DNA from: Leptolyngbya sp. SIOISBB
Lineage (GTDB): Bacteria > Cyanobacteriota > Cyanobacteriia > Phormidesmidales > Phormidesmidaceae
Direction: 5' to 3'
Assembly (NCBI GenBank): GCA_010671905.1
Contig: JAAHII010000001.1
Span: 3,844,001 to 3,908,000, forward strand
Length of the DNA: 64,000 bases
Shown here: piece after piece, positions 26,535-34,790 of the stretch
How the letters are laid out: the number at the start of each line of letters is the position of its first letter
Position numbering within the stretch: position 1 is the first letter of the stretch
Program-made: the position numbers and the translations under genes
The notes under the pieces: model-generated
What the model was told of the DNA's origin: nothing
The model's input: only the letters and a program-made list of their open reading frames with translations
The model's database searches: none

Positions 26535-28156
26535 TGGGTAATCTGGATGCCCTCGGTCTTTGGGGAATTCGGCTTAAATTTCTTGTGAATAAGGCGATTG
26601 ACCAGGGAGGTCTTGCCCACCGCCCCAAACCCCACCAAAATCAGCTTGGCTTCATTCAGGGGGGTGGCTTGTTCCAGCAGCTCAAAGTAGTAGTTCAGAA
26701 TGTCGCGGGGCTTTGCAGGCTTTGCGTTATCGATGCTGGCCTGCTTCCAGTTTGGGCCTAAAACCTCATCCGAGAGTCCGAGCTGAGGATTGTCGTGTAG
26801 GTAAAGCTCTGCCAGCTGGGCGAGTTGTCCAAGTTCTTTGGGCACCGCGGTCAGTTGATTTTGGTAGAGGGCAAGCGCCGTCAAGTTGGTGAGTTGACCG
26901 AGTTCTTTGGGCACCGTGGTTAGTTGATTTTGGGAGAGGGAAAGCCGTATTAAATTGGTGAGTTGACCGAGTTCTTTGGGCACCGTGGTCAGTTGATTTT
27001 GGCGGAGGTAGAGCCGCGTCAAGTTGGTGAGTTGACTGAGTTCTTTGGGCACCGCCGTCAGTTGATTGTGGTGTAGGGAAAGCCGCGTCAAGTTGGTGAG
27101 TTGACCGAGTTCTTTGGGCACCGTCGTCAGCTGATTGTGGTCGATTTCAAGTACCACCAGATTGGCAAGTTGACCGAGTTCTTTGGGCACCGTCGTCAGT
27201 TGATTGTGGGAGAGGTCAAGCCCCGTTAGATTAGCGAGTTGTCCCAATTCTTTGGGCACCGTCGTCAGTTGATTATTGTCGATTTCAAGCGCCGTCAGGT
27301 TGGTGAGTTGACCGAGTTCTTTGGGCACTGCCGTCAGTTGATTGTGGTGGAGAGAAAGCCGCGTCAAGTTGGTGAGTTGACCGAGTTCTTTGGGCACCGC
27401 CGTCAGTTGATTGTGGTGGAGGGAAAGTCGAGCCAGTTGCTCCAGTTTCCCCAGTTCTTTGGGCACCTTCGTCAGTTGATTGTGGGAGAGGTCAAGCCCC
27501 GTTAGATGAGCGAGTTGACCAAGTTCTTTCGGCACCGCGGTCAGTTGATTATGGAAGAGGGTAAGCACCGTCAGATTGGCAAGTTGACCGAGTTCTTTCG
27601 GCACCGCGATCAGTTGATTGCCGGAGAGGACAAGCCCCGTCAGATTGGCAAGTTGACCGAGTTCTTTCGGCACCACGGTCAGTTGATTGCCGGAGAGGTC
27701 AAGCCCCGTTAGATGAGCGAGTTGACTGAGTTCTTTAAGCACCGCGGTCAATTGATTGCCGGAGAGGACAAGCTCAGTCAGATTGGCGAGTTGGCTGATA
27801 CTTGGGGGAATCGCTTTGAGGTTCAGGCCGGAGAGGTCTAACTCGGTGGCCTGGTGAACGATCGCCTTCTGAATCCGTCTTTCTGCTTCGGCATAGCCTG
27901 CAGCCGCTTCTGGGTCAGGGGCCTGCGCTATCGCCTCTAGCTCTAAGTCCAATGTCGACGCGATCGCTTCCACGCTGGCAACCAACACCCCTTCGCCCCG
28001 AAACAATCGACTGACCGTTTTGGCACTTACCCCTGCGCACTCGGCGATCGCGGCATAGCTCAAGTTTTGTTCAGCCTTGGCAGCCTGAAGCCACTGGACT
28101 CCTTCCGGGCTGGCAAACACAGGTTGGCGAGTTGACGACATGGCAAGGGTGGACAA
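26360..28156 (-). CDS. HTH-LRR-Roc N-terminal part of a ROCO-TIR protein
   Basis: N-terminal half of a ROCO protein. Residues 20-75 form an XRE-like helix-turn-helix (LSYAAIAECAGVSAKTVSRL, then FRGEGVLVASVEAIASTLDL). A linker with ELDLSGLNLKAIPPSISQL leads into 14 near-identical 23-aa leucine-rich repeats (NQLTAVPKELGQLTNLTRLSL pattern) to about residue 450. The Roc GTPase starts at about 507 with P-loop GFGAVGKTS. The frame breaks at four C (26496-26499). The correct continuation is LHVWDFGGQEIMHSTHQF (G3 motif), then a second break at 26440-26445 leads into the C-terminal reading. An HTH placed before LRR-Roc-COR-TIR is an unusual order and suggests DNA binding or autoregulation. The gene is divergent from the GST gene. 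Confidence 0.85.
   Translation of the reverse strand: MSTLAMSSTRQPVFASPEGVQWLQAAKAEQNLSYAAIAECAGVSAKTVSRLFRGEGVLVASVEAIASTLDLELEAIAQAPDPEAAAGYAEAERRIQKAIVHQATELDLSGLNLKAIPPSISQLANLTELVLSGNQLTAVLKELSQLAHLTGLDLSGNQLTVVPKELGQLANLTGLVLSGNQLIAVPKELGQLANLTVLTLFHNQLTAVPKELGQLAHLTGLDLSHNQLTKVPKELGKLEQLARLSLHHNQLTAVPKELGQLTNLTRLSLHHNQLTAVPKELGQLTNLTALEIDNNQLTTVPKELGQLANLTGLDLSHNQLTTVPKELGQLANLVVLEIDHNQLTTVPKELGQLTNLTRLSLHHNQLTAVPKELSQLTNLTRLYLRQNQLTTVPKELGQLTNLIRLSLSQNQLTTVPKELGQLTNLTALALYQNQLTAVPKELGQLAQLAELYLHDNPQLGLSDEVLGPNWKQASIDNAKPAKPRDILNYYFELLEQATPLNEAKLILVGFGAVGKTSLVNRLIHKKFKPNSPKTEGIQITQWPFTLNEDEDITPPRLGLWRAGDYALHPSVFSSLSAASMCWCSTVARATKTKTLNTG
26806..27832 (-). repeat. 14 tandem 69-bp LRR-coding repeats
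   Basis: Each unit encodes about 23 aa, and the DNA itself is strongly conserved, for example GTTCTTTGGGCACCG and GTCAGTTGATT recur almost every 69 bp. Variation concentrates in the exposed LRR positions. Such arrays can expand, contract or recombine, and are also hard to assemble. Confidence 0.8.
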
Positions 28157-28336
28157 TTTTTCTCTAAGGGTAGCGACGAAATTGGGATTAGGGCTAGGCT
28201 GTCGCCATTAACCAGAGAGGGCAGCGGTCTGACTTCGTTTCCAGGGCTTCTTATCCCTGACTAAGCTAAGGCGACAGATTCCGATCTAAGTTGGGGTGTC
28301 TGTCCCAGACGCGCAAACTCTTCAATTCCTTGTACC

Positions 28337-28970
28337 ATGGCAAATTTTGTTCTGTATGGCCCGACTTTGAGCACCTACGTCCGTACCGTGCGGATGATCT
28401 TCACCGAAGCGAATGCCCCCTACGAGCTCCAGCCCATCGATATTTTTCAAGGTGAGCAAAGTGCGCCTGACTATCTGGCCAAGCATCCCTTTGGCAAAGT
28501 GCCGGTGCTCGCGGTCGATGGCGACTATTTGTATGAAACCTGCGCGATCGCTCAATATCTCGACGCGGCGGTTAACAATGGTGGCTTCACGCCAGATGAC
28601 CTCATGACCCAAGCCCACATGCGGCAAAATCATGGCGATCGTGGATAGCTATTTGTATAGCCCTGCCATTACGACCATCACCATTCAGCGATTGATTGTA
28701 CCCGGCCAAGGCGGCCAAACCGATGAAGCTGCTGTAGCGGCAGCGGTGCCCAAGGTGCAAACCGCGTTGAAAGCCATTGCAGCGATCGCGGCCTGCTCGC
28801 CTTACCTACTCGGCGCTGAGATGACCCTGGCTGACCTGTACCTGTTGCCCGTGATGTTTTATCTCTCTAATACGCCTGACTGGGAGGCTGTCATCAGTGA
28901 GACGCCCCAGCTCAAAGCCTGGTGGGCAACCGCGAGTCAGTTACCCAGCTTTCAGCAGGTATTGAAATAG
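28337..28970 (+). CDS. glutathione S-transferase family protein (frameshifted as given)
   Basis: Repaired length is 210 aa. The N-terminal thioredoxin-like domain has FVLYGPTLSTYVRTVRM, then HPFGKVPVL with the conserved cis-Pro and a GSH-binding DGDYLYETCAIAQYL. The C-terminal all-helical domain has SYLYSPAITTI and EMTLADLYLLPVMFYL with the N-capping Asp. The frames 28337-28648 and 28632-28970 join at four A (28626-28629): removing one gives HMRQIMAIVDSYLY. GSTs conjugate glutathione or act as reductases in the cytosol; the substrate is unknown. The gene stands alone between the ROCO gene and a methyltransferase. Confidence 0.85.
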
Positions 28971-29069
28971 CGTCAACGAGCCAGACCGCGATCGCTCCCT
29001 GCACGACCCGTTTTTTCACTCAGCGGTTAAATTGAGGGGGCGATGATGTCTATGCGCAGTGGAAAACCG

Positions 29070-29945
29070 ATGACAACTCAGAGCAAAAGCCTCTTTGACC
29101 AGTTTCTCGCACCGCTCTTTGGGCAGTTGATGGATAAAGAGGAACTGCTGCGGGTGCGCAACAGCATTGATTGGGACGCGGAAACGGGGGCGATCGCGAA
29201 TCCCCACGTGACCTATCCCGACTATTACCAAACCAGCCGGTTTCACGGCATCGACAACGGCTATCTCAATATTGATGCCGCCATTACCTACGACCCCATC
29301 ACCCAATACGTGCTGCCACCGGGTGAGACCTGGGTGCGGGAGAGTTTAGTCAATGCTATTCAGGGCTCACCACGCCGCATTCTTGACGTGGGATGCGGTA
29401 CAGGCACGACCACGCTCATGCTCAAGCGCCGGTTTCCTCAGACGGAGGTGGTGGGACTCGACCTGTCGCCCCACATGCTGGTGATGGCCCAGCGCAAGGC
29501 TCGCGATGCCAGATTAGACGTGACGTTTTGCCACGGTGACGCCATGGCGACTGGATTGGATGAGGACTCCTTTGATGTGGTGTGTGCCACGCTGCTGTTT
29601 CATGAAACCCCACCCAGCGTAGCTAAAGCCATTTTGCGTGAAAGTTTTCGGGTGATGCGTCCGGGCGGACAAATACTGTTGCTGGATGGCAATCAGCAAA
29701 CCCTGCGCACGGTGGACTGGCTCAACACCATTTTTGAGGAGCCCTTCATTCGCGAGTATGGCCAGGGCAATGTGGATGCCTGGTTGGGCCATGCCGGGTT
29801 CGAAACGGTGCGCACCGAGGCGATATTTTGGCTCAATCAGTTGAGTACAGCCCAGAAGCCTTTGCCCGTCTCCGCTGCTGTGACGACTAGCCACGGGCAA
29901 AGCTCAACTAGCGATGACCTGCCGATGACTGCCGCCCCAGCTTGA
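29070..29945 (+). CDS. class I SAM-dependent methyltransferase
   Basis: From the ATG at 29070 (an upstream ATG at 29043 is also in frame) the protein is 291 aa. The Rossmann SAM motif is ILDVGCGTGTTTLML, followed by VVGLDLSPHMLVMAQ, then GDAMATGLDEDSFDVV and RVMRPGGQILLLDG, the standard motif I-II-III set. The wording is closest to ubiquinone/menaquinone-type small-molecule methyltransferases, but the substrate is not identifiable. A low-complexity Ser/Thr/Ala tail ends the protein. The NACHT relic begins right at its stop codon, so a native 3' flank may have been replaced. Confidence 0.82.
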   Translation: MTTQSKSLFDQFLAPLFGQLMDKEELLRVRNSIDWDAETGAIANPHVTYPDYYQTSRFHGIDNGYLNIDAAITYDPITQYVLPPGETWVRESLVNAIQGSPRRILDVGCGTGTTTLMLKRRFPQTEVVGLDLSPHMLVMAQRKARDARLDVTFCHGDAMATGLDEDSFDVVCATLLFHETPPSVAKAILRESFRVMRPGGQILLLDGNQQTLRTVDWLNTIFEEPFIREYGQGNVDAWLGHAGFETVRTEAIFWLNQLSTAQKPLPVSAAVTTSHGQSSTSDDLPMTAAPA

Positions 29946-30591
29946 GAGCTGTCCGTTATATACAAGACGATCATTTTGATCGCGCTTTGACTCAGACTAG
30001 CCTGCCAGAGCTCGTAACCGGAGCCCACATCAGGTCATTGTTTGTGGACAGGGCAGCGCTGCTGCGAGAACCGATTGTGGGACCGATCGACTTTGCCCAC
30101 CGCACCTTTCAAGAGTATCTATAGCAGAACGCTGAATTCGGAATTCGGAATCAAAATGCCTGTCAGATAAAGGTCACAGCAACTTAGGGTGACCTGACCA
30201 AACTGCGGCTTGCTATGGCAGCCAAAGCAGTATTAGAAGAAGACAGTCTGGAAGAACTGCTGCAAAAAGCCACAGACGACCAGTGGCGAGATGCCGTTAT
30301 CGTGGCGGCAGGAGAGGCCAGACCGGCGGCAAGAAGCCGTCTCTTGCGGGACCGAGGTAATGGGAATGTCGCCAGTAATGCTCGGGCCACAGTGATGTCT
30401 TGGCTCGGTAGCAGCGAACTTGAGTCTGAGGCGAAGGAAAAAATATCTCCATGTCACTGGCGCTTGCCTGCTTAGAGACGGCGACATCGGTGGAGTCAGA
30501 CGTTCGGAATTACGTCTTGACCTGTGCGAAAGCATCAATGCCACCGCAGGGTGATTATGAAGTGGCAATGGTCGTAAGGGCTGGCAACTAA
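29942..30591 (+). pseudogene. NACHT NTPase relic, C-terminal part
   Basis: The piece at 29942-30124 reads LPELVTGAHIRSLFVDRAAL, then LREPIVGPIDFAHRTFQEYL, the signature end of the NACHT helical region. A 96-bp MITE-like insertion follows. The reading then resumes as AAKAVLEEDSLEELLQKATD, DQWRDAVIVAAGEARPAARS, breaks, and continues near 30450 with LALACLETAT, MPPQGDYEVAMVVRAGN and a stop at 30591. NACHT proteins are STAND NTPases, many acting in antiphage defence. The P-loop half is absent, so this is dead. It shows that an additional STAND-type gene once stood next to the ROCO-TIR block. Confidence 0.7.
30120..30216 (+). repeat. MITE-like repeat, copy 1, inside the NACHT relic
   Basis: About 97 bp, with ends TATAGCA (left) and, inverted at the right, ATAGCAAG. 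The right 70 bp (AAAATGCCTGTCAGATAA to AAACTGCGGCTTGCTAT) recur near 40133-40198. Deleting 30121-30216 makes GAGTATCT join GGCAGCC and restores the NACHT reading EYLAAKAV, which identifies the insert precisely. Confidence 0.65.
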
Positions 30592-30748
30592 GTGGTTCCG
30601 CTATTCACTTACGATGCTAGTGCTTTGTCAGCCTTAAAATTGAGGGTTGTGTAGGTTGGGTTAGCGATAGCGTAACCCGACGGTACCAAAGGTTTGCTTG
30701 GGTTTCACTGCGTTCTAGGCATTAGTCGGTGTAGGAACGAGCACGGCC

Positions 30749-30964
30749 ATGAACGCATTGATGGACTACGTAAAGAACACATATGTAAATGACCCCAGAT
30801 TTAACATCGCTTATGCCTGTGGGCGAGGAGGGGATGTTTTCGATCATGAGGGTGATTTGAGGAATATTCTATCTCGTCTAAACAACTTGTCTTTAGACCA
30901 AACTTCAGATGAGCGATGTCGCACCCTTACAGCATCTAAAGCAACTAGCTATCTACACCGATAG
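30749..30964 (+). CDS. short hypothetical ORF
   Basis: A 71-aa open frame starting ATG (MNALMDYVKNTYVNDPRF). It is not recognised and has no clear ribosome site. Just upstream is a GGGTTAGCGATAGCGTAACCC-type hairpin of the kind scattered through cyanobacterial intergenic DNA. It may be non-coding. Confidence 0.22.
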   Translation: MNALMDYVKNTYVNDPRFNIAYACGRGGDVFDHEGDLRNILSRLNNLSLDQTSDERCRTLTASKATSYLHR

Positions 30965-31297
30965 TGCGGCAACAGCTCAAAGGTGGAGAGCCGAGGGGCT
31001 AGATGTAAGGCTACATTTTAAGTAAAAAATCAGCAGTGGCCCATTGCATGCCACACCAACAAACCAAGAAATACCCTTGCACTCTCACCGGACATCGTGT
31101 AGCTTTGATGGCACGGGGAATGATTCTAGGTGGGGAAGAGAGAAGTTGCCGCTTCTCAAATCCCCTAATCATCCCGCTTAGTCCGAGTAAGTCGGGATGA
31201 CTGGAATCTATTGTATTCCCGCTGTCTTGTCCTTACATCTCAATCAGGGATCTGGATAGTTCCTCGTTTTCCTCAATGTGAAAACGGAGACACCCGT
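30965..31297. other. gene-free stretch with one hairpin
   Basis: No supported gene. An imperfect hairpin lies at 31169-31200 (TCATCCCG / CGGGATGA). It precedes the small gene at 31298. Confidence 0.4.
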
Positions 31298-31531
31298 ATG
31301 TTTCAAGCATCCACCGGGGCAGTGCAGTCTGCACCTCAATTCAATCTGCCTTCTTTTAATCAAGAGGCCGTGCGCCATATTTTGCTCGGTGACTATGGGG
31401 CTATTGTCGACAGCATCAATCGGATGGCCGTACTCGGCTACTGCGAAAGACTGGCTTGGAGTAAACCTATCCCCACCGGACGCCATGGAGAGTACATCAG
31501 CGTCATGACCCGCAAGCGCATTATTCCGTAG
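31298..31531 (+). CDS. small conserved cyanobacterial protein
   Basis: A 77-aa protein from the ATG at 31298. The core VRHILLGDYGAIVDSINRMA, then VLGYCERLAWSKPIPTG and EYISVMTRKRI, matches a small protein family common and multicopy in cyanobacteria (LGYxExxxWSxPxPTG). The function is unknown. No signal peptide or membrane segment is seen. It is probably monocistronic, followed by a heptamer repeat tract. Confidence 0.65.
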   Translation: MFQASTGAVQSAPQFNLPSFNQEAVRHILLGDYGAIVDSINRMAVLGYCERLAWSKPIPTGRHGEYISVMTRKRIIP

Positions 31532-31618
31532 CCAGCGAGATATCGAGGAACCCGATTTTTGCCTGGAGTTCCGTCAATATAGCCCTGTGCATTTTGGTCA
31601 AGTCCATCTCGTTTGCTT

Positions 31619-31668
31619 GAGGGGAATAGGGAACAGGGAACAGGGAACAGGGAATAGGGAACAGGGGG
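31619..31668. repeat. heptamer tandem repeat (GGGAACA / GGGAATA)
   Basis: About seven units of GGGAA(C/T)A in a row. Short tandemly repeated heptamers like this are frequent in cyanobacterial intergenic DNA and vary in copy number. Confidence 0.85.
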
Positions 31669-31820
31669 TGCTTGATTCGACTGCATGTCGCTAGAGGTCA
31701 ACTTAAGGCTGAGCAACCGGTCTTCTAGACTGATAGTCGGTTGTCTCTACTCTCATTCCCTATCCCGCTAGCGAGCGATTTGCGCCACACTAAAGCAAGA
31801 CAGTGAGCGGAGCGATCGCG

Positions 31821-32621
31821 ATGGCATGGCGTGAAGTATCGGGCAATTGGCTGTATGTGCCGCAGCGCCCCCGAGCCATCATTCACTTTTTGGGTGGGGC
31901 GTTTGTGGCCGCAGCGCCGAATGTCACTTATAAGCTGCTGCTAGAAGCATTGGGGCAGCGAGGCTATCTCATCGTTGCCACCCCGTTTATCAATACCTTT
32001 GATCATAAAGCGATCGCCCAAGAAGTACTCGTCACCTTCGACCAAGCGCTGCACTACCTAGAAAATCGCGTCACCCTCAAACGCTTGCCGATCTATGGAT
32101 TGGGGCACAGCATGGGCTGTAAAGTGCATCTGCTGATCAATAGCCTGTATGAGGTTGAGCGAGCGGGCAATGTTTTCATGGCGTTCAACAATTACTCCGC
32201 GCGGCGATCGATTCCCTTTTTAGACCAGGTGATGGCCTTTACGCCTGCCAAAGAAATGATGAACACGATGGAGTTCACACCTTCACCCGAGGAAACCCTT
32301 GATCTGATTGACCACTACTATCCCGTGGAACGCAATCTGCTGGTCAAGTTCCGCAAAGACGATATCGACCAGACACGCCCCCTACACGAAGTGCTTTATC
32401 ACCACTTTGCCGAGCTAACGCGTGTGCAAATCTTGCCGGGCACCCACACGACTCCCATGGCGCAAGATATTCCCTGGCAGCCGGGGCGACAGTTCAGCGC
32501 TTTGGATGCGATTGGGCAATTTGTGAAACAGGAATTCACCCGCGACCTACGCCAGCTTGAGGAAGTCATTTTGATGTGGCTCGATCCAGTCGGGGCGATG
32601 CGATCGCAACGCAGGCGCTAA
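31821..32621 (+). CDS. DUF1350 family protein (alpha/beta-hydrolase-like)
   Basis: 266 aa from the ATG at 31821 (a GTG at 31803 is also in frame). Signature: IIHFLGGAFVAAAPNVTYKL near the start, then GLGHSMGCKVHLLINSLY, where GHSMG resembles a nucleophile elbow, and a late LPGTHTTPMAQD. DUF1350 proteins are conserved in cyanobacteria and plastids, and no activity is established. There is no signal peptide, so it is cytosolic or thylakoid-associated. Possible roles are lipid or acyl hydrolysis, by fold only. Confidence 0.88.
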   Translation: MAWREVSGNWLYVPQRPRAIIHFLGGAFVAAAPNVTYKLLLEALGQRGYLIVATPFINTFDHKAIAQEVLVTFDQALHYLENRVTLKRLPIYGLGHSMGCKVHLLINSLYEVERAGNVFMAFNNYSARRSIPFLDQVMAFTPAKEMMNTMEFTPSPEETLDLIDHYYPVERNLLVKFRKDDIDQTRPLHEVLYHHFAELTRVQILPGTHTTPMAQDIPWQPGRQFSALDAIGQFVKQEFTRDLRQLEEVILMWLDPVGAMRSQRRR

Positions 32622-32903
32622 TTCTCTTGCCATCAACACAGAATACGATCGGGTACGCGAGGTGATTTTCAAAGCAGTCTCGTGATGTTTTGTCGTCTCT
32701 AGACTCAGTACAGCAAGGTTAATTAGATCACGCTGACGTGTGATAAAGAGCACGCAAGTTTTTCACGATTACCGGGCAAGCTACGTGTAGTTCTTATTAG
32801 TACGTATTTTTTATTGCTCATACTACGCACTCAATACGCACTCAAGTTGTTCGCTGGTATCTACACCGCTGATTCCCCTTAGTCCTCTGCTCTAGAAATC
32901 CTC

Positions 32904-33692
32904 ATGACGCTATCCCTTCCGATTACTAATAAACAGGTCGCGATCCCAGGCATCATTGGTGGACTAGGGCCGCTGGCCCACATTCAGTTTGAGCAAATCT
33001 TGCTAGATCGCAGTTGCCAGCGCGGGGCAACCTGTGACCAAGCCCACCCCGAGTGGATTTTGATGAACGCGACTCAGACACCTGATCGCACGAAAAGCAT
33101 CAAAGGCATGGCCCCGGACTGCACACCTCATCTGGTGAAATATGGCCAGCGTCTCCAACGCGCCGGGGCAGATTTCTTAATTGTTACCTGCAATACGGCC
33201 CACGCATTTTACCCGCAAGTGCAGGCCCAGCTTGGCATTCCCTGGATTCCCCTCATGCAGGGCACGACTCAGGCCATTCGTGAGCAGTTTCCTTCCGCTC
33301 GCAATGTGGGCATATTAGCGACGGACGGCACCCTGCAAACTCAGCTCTATCACCAGAGCTTATGCCGGGCTGGACTCACACCAATCTGTCCCTCGATGGG
33401 GTCTCCTATGCAGAGACGTGTGATGCAGTCGATCTACCACCCGCAGTGGGGCATTAAAACGACCGGGGCACAGGTGACGGATCAGGCGTTAGCGGCTCTA
33501 GCTCACGCCACTCAATGGCTCAAAGAGCAAGGGGCTGACATTGTGATTGCTGGCTGTACCGAACTCTCAGTCGGGTTAGCCCAAATTGAGCCCCTCCCCT
33601 TGCCGTGGATTGATCCCTTAACGGCGATCGCGGATATTACCCTTGACCTGTCCTATGGCGATCGCGCTGTCCATTCTCTGCTAGCTGCTTAA
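32904..33692 (+). CDS. aspartate/glutamate racemase family protein
   Basis: A 262-aa PLP-independent racemase. The two catalytic cysteines lie in ADFLIVTCNTAHAFYP and VIAGCTELSVGL, and the N-terminal IPGIIGGLGPLAHIQFEQI is typical of aspartate racemases. It interconverts L- and D-amino acids (Asp or Glu) for peptidoglycan or signalling; the exact substrate is not decided. A solute-binding protein gene follows after 14 bp and a dicarboxylate/amino acid symporter after that, which supports an acidic amino acid substrate and an operon of uptake plus racemisation. Confidence 0.88.
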   Translation: MTLSLPITNKQVAIPGIIGGLGPLAHIQFEQILLDRSCQRGATCDQAHPEWILMNATQTPDRTKSIKGMAPDCTPHLVKYGQRLQRAGADFLIVTCNTAHAFYPQVQAQLGIPWIPLMQGTTQAIREQFPSARNVGILATDGTLQTQLYHQSLCRAGLTPICPSMGSPMQRRVMQSIYHPQWGIKTTGAQVTDQALAALAHATQWLKEQGADIVIAGCTELSVGLAQIEPLPLPWIDPLTAIADITLDLSYGDRAVHSLLAA

Positions 33693-33706
33693 CGAGGAAC
33701 TAAATC

Positions 33707-34690
33707 GTGTCTAGCCGCTTCTTCGCGCTCCAACCATTCACCCCCTTGGCGATTGCCCTCAGACGATGGGTGATTGTTGGCACTTGCTGTCTGTTGCTAT
33801 TTGCCGGATTCAGTGCGGTGGATACTTCTGCAGCGATCGCTGCCAACAGCCCGACATTATTGGCACAAGTGAATCGCACAAGCAGCCCGCAGAAATCAAA
33901 TGCGGCTGCAGATACCCAAGAAGAAGCGACAGTGGCGCTCATGCCACCCGATATTCAGCGCATTTTAGATCGCGGCAGGCTCATTGTCGCTGTGCTGGGC
34001 AATGACAATGCCCCCTTCTTTGTAGAAACCGAGAATGGTCAAGCTGACGGCCTTGATATTCAACTGGCACAGGCACTTGCCGATCAGCTGGGTGTTGATT
34101 TAGAACTCAACCGCTCTCCCGATACGTTTAACGGCGTCGTCGAAACCGTTTACTATCGCGGGGCGGATATGGCCATTTCGAAAATCAGCCGCACCATGAA
34201 GCGAGCTGTGCGCGTGCGATTTTCCCATCCTTATCTGCAAATGCGTCAAGGGTTGTTAATCAACCGTTTGCTGTTAGCTCAACAAACGAACAGCGACAAC
34301 GTAATTGAAACCATTCGGGGACTGACCGGGGATGTCGGCGTCATTGAAGGGTCTTCCTATGTTGGTTTTTTGAAGCAAAAATTTCCTCAAGCCACCATTG
34401 TGGAACTGGCGTCTTGGGAAGACATCGTGACTGCCGTCAGTGCTGGAGACCTCTTAGCGGGATATCGCGATGAATTGGAAATCAAAAAGGTGGTCAAAAC
34501 GAAGCCCGACGCCGCTCTGCAGCTCCAAACGGCGGTCTTGACGGATACTCAAGACGCTCTGGCCATGGTGTTGCCCTGGGAAAGCACCCACCTGCTAGCT
34601 TTTACGAACCAGTACCTCGACAATCTGGCGACTGAATATACTGTTGACGGCATTTTGGAAGAATTTGCCGATTATCTCTCGGCTTCTTGA
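33707..34690 (+). CDS. periplasmic family 3 solute-binding protein
   Basis: A 327-aa protein starting with GTG. Signal peptide: RRWVIVGTCCLLLFAGFSAV, cleavage near the Ala-rich segment. The mature part is a type II periplasmic binding domain of the polar amino acid class: RGRLIVAVLGNDNAPFFVE-like start (ILDRGRLIVAVLGND), ADGLDIQLAQALADQLGV, then GVIEGSSYVGFLKQKFP and LLAGYRDELEI. It would bind an amino acid outside the membrane. No ABC permease or ATPase is adjacent; instead a DAACS symporter follows 100 bp later. It may therefore deliver ligand to another transporter or act as a sensor. Confidence 0.87.
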   Translation: MSSRFFALQPFTPLAIALRRWVIVGTCCLLLFAGFSAVDTSAAIAANSPTLLAQVNRTSSPQKSNAAADTQEEATVALMPPDIQRILDRGRLIVAVLGNDNAPFFVETENGQADGLDIQLAQALADQLGVDLELNRSPDTFNGVVETVYYRGADMAISKISRTMKRAVRVRFSHPYLQMRQGLLINRLLLAQQTNSDNVIETIRGLTGDVGVIEGSSYVGFLKQKFPQATIVELASWEDIVTAVSAGDLLAGYRDELEIKKVVKTKPDAALQLQTAVLTDTQDALAMVLPWESTHLLAFTNQYLDNLATEYTVDGILEEFADYLSAS

Positions 34691-34790
34691 GCCACGGTTG
34701 AGCTTGCGGGAGTGCCCACCAAGCATCCTGTCAATCTGCACTACTGTCTTTGATCGTATTCCCCAAACCATCGTTGGACATCGCATTGCC

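Noticed and set aside
26806-27832. CRISPR-like array of regularly spaced repeats
   Set aside because: The 69-bp periodicity is in frame with 23-aa leucine-rich repeats and there are no variable spacers; it is coding.
30625-30705. GGGTTAGCGATAGCGTAACCC-type hairpin as a gene terminator
   Set aside because: No supported gene ends there and no T-tract follows. This sequence type is common filler in cyanobacterial intergenic DNA.
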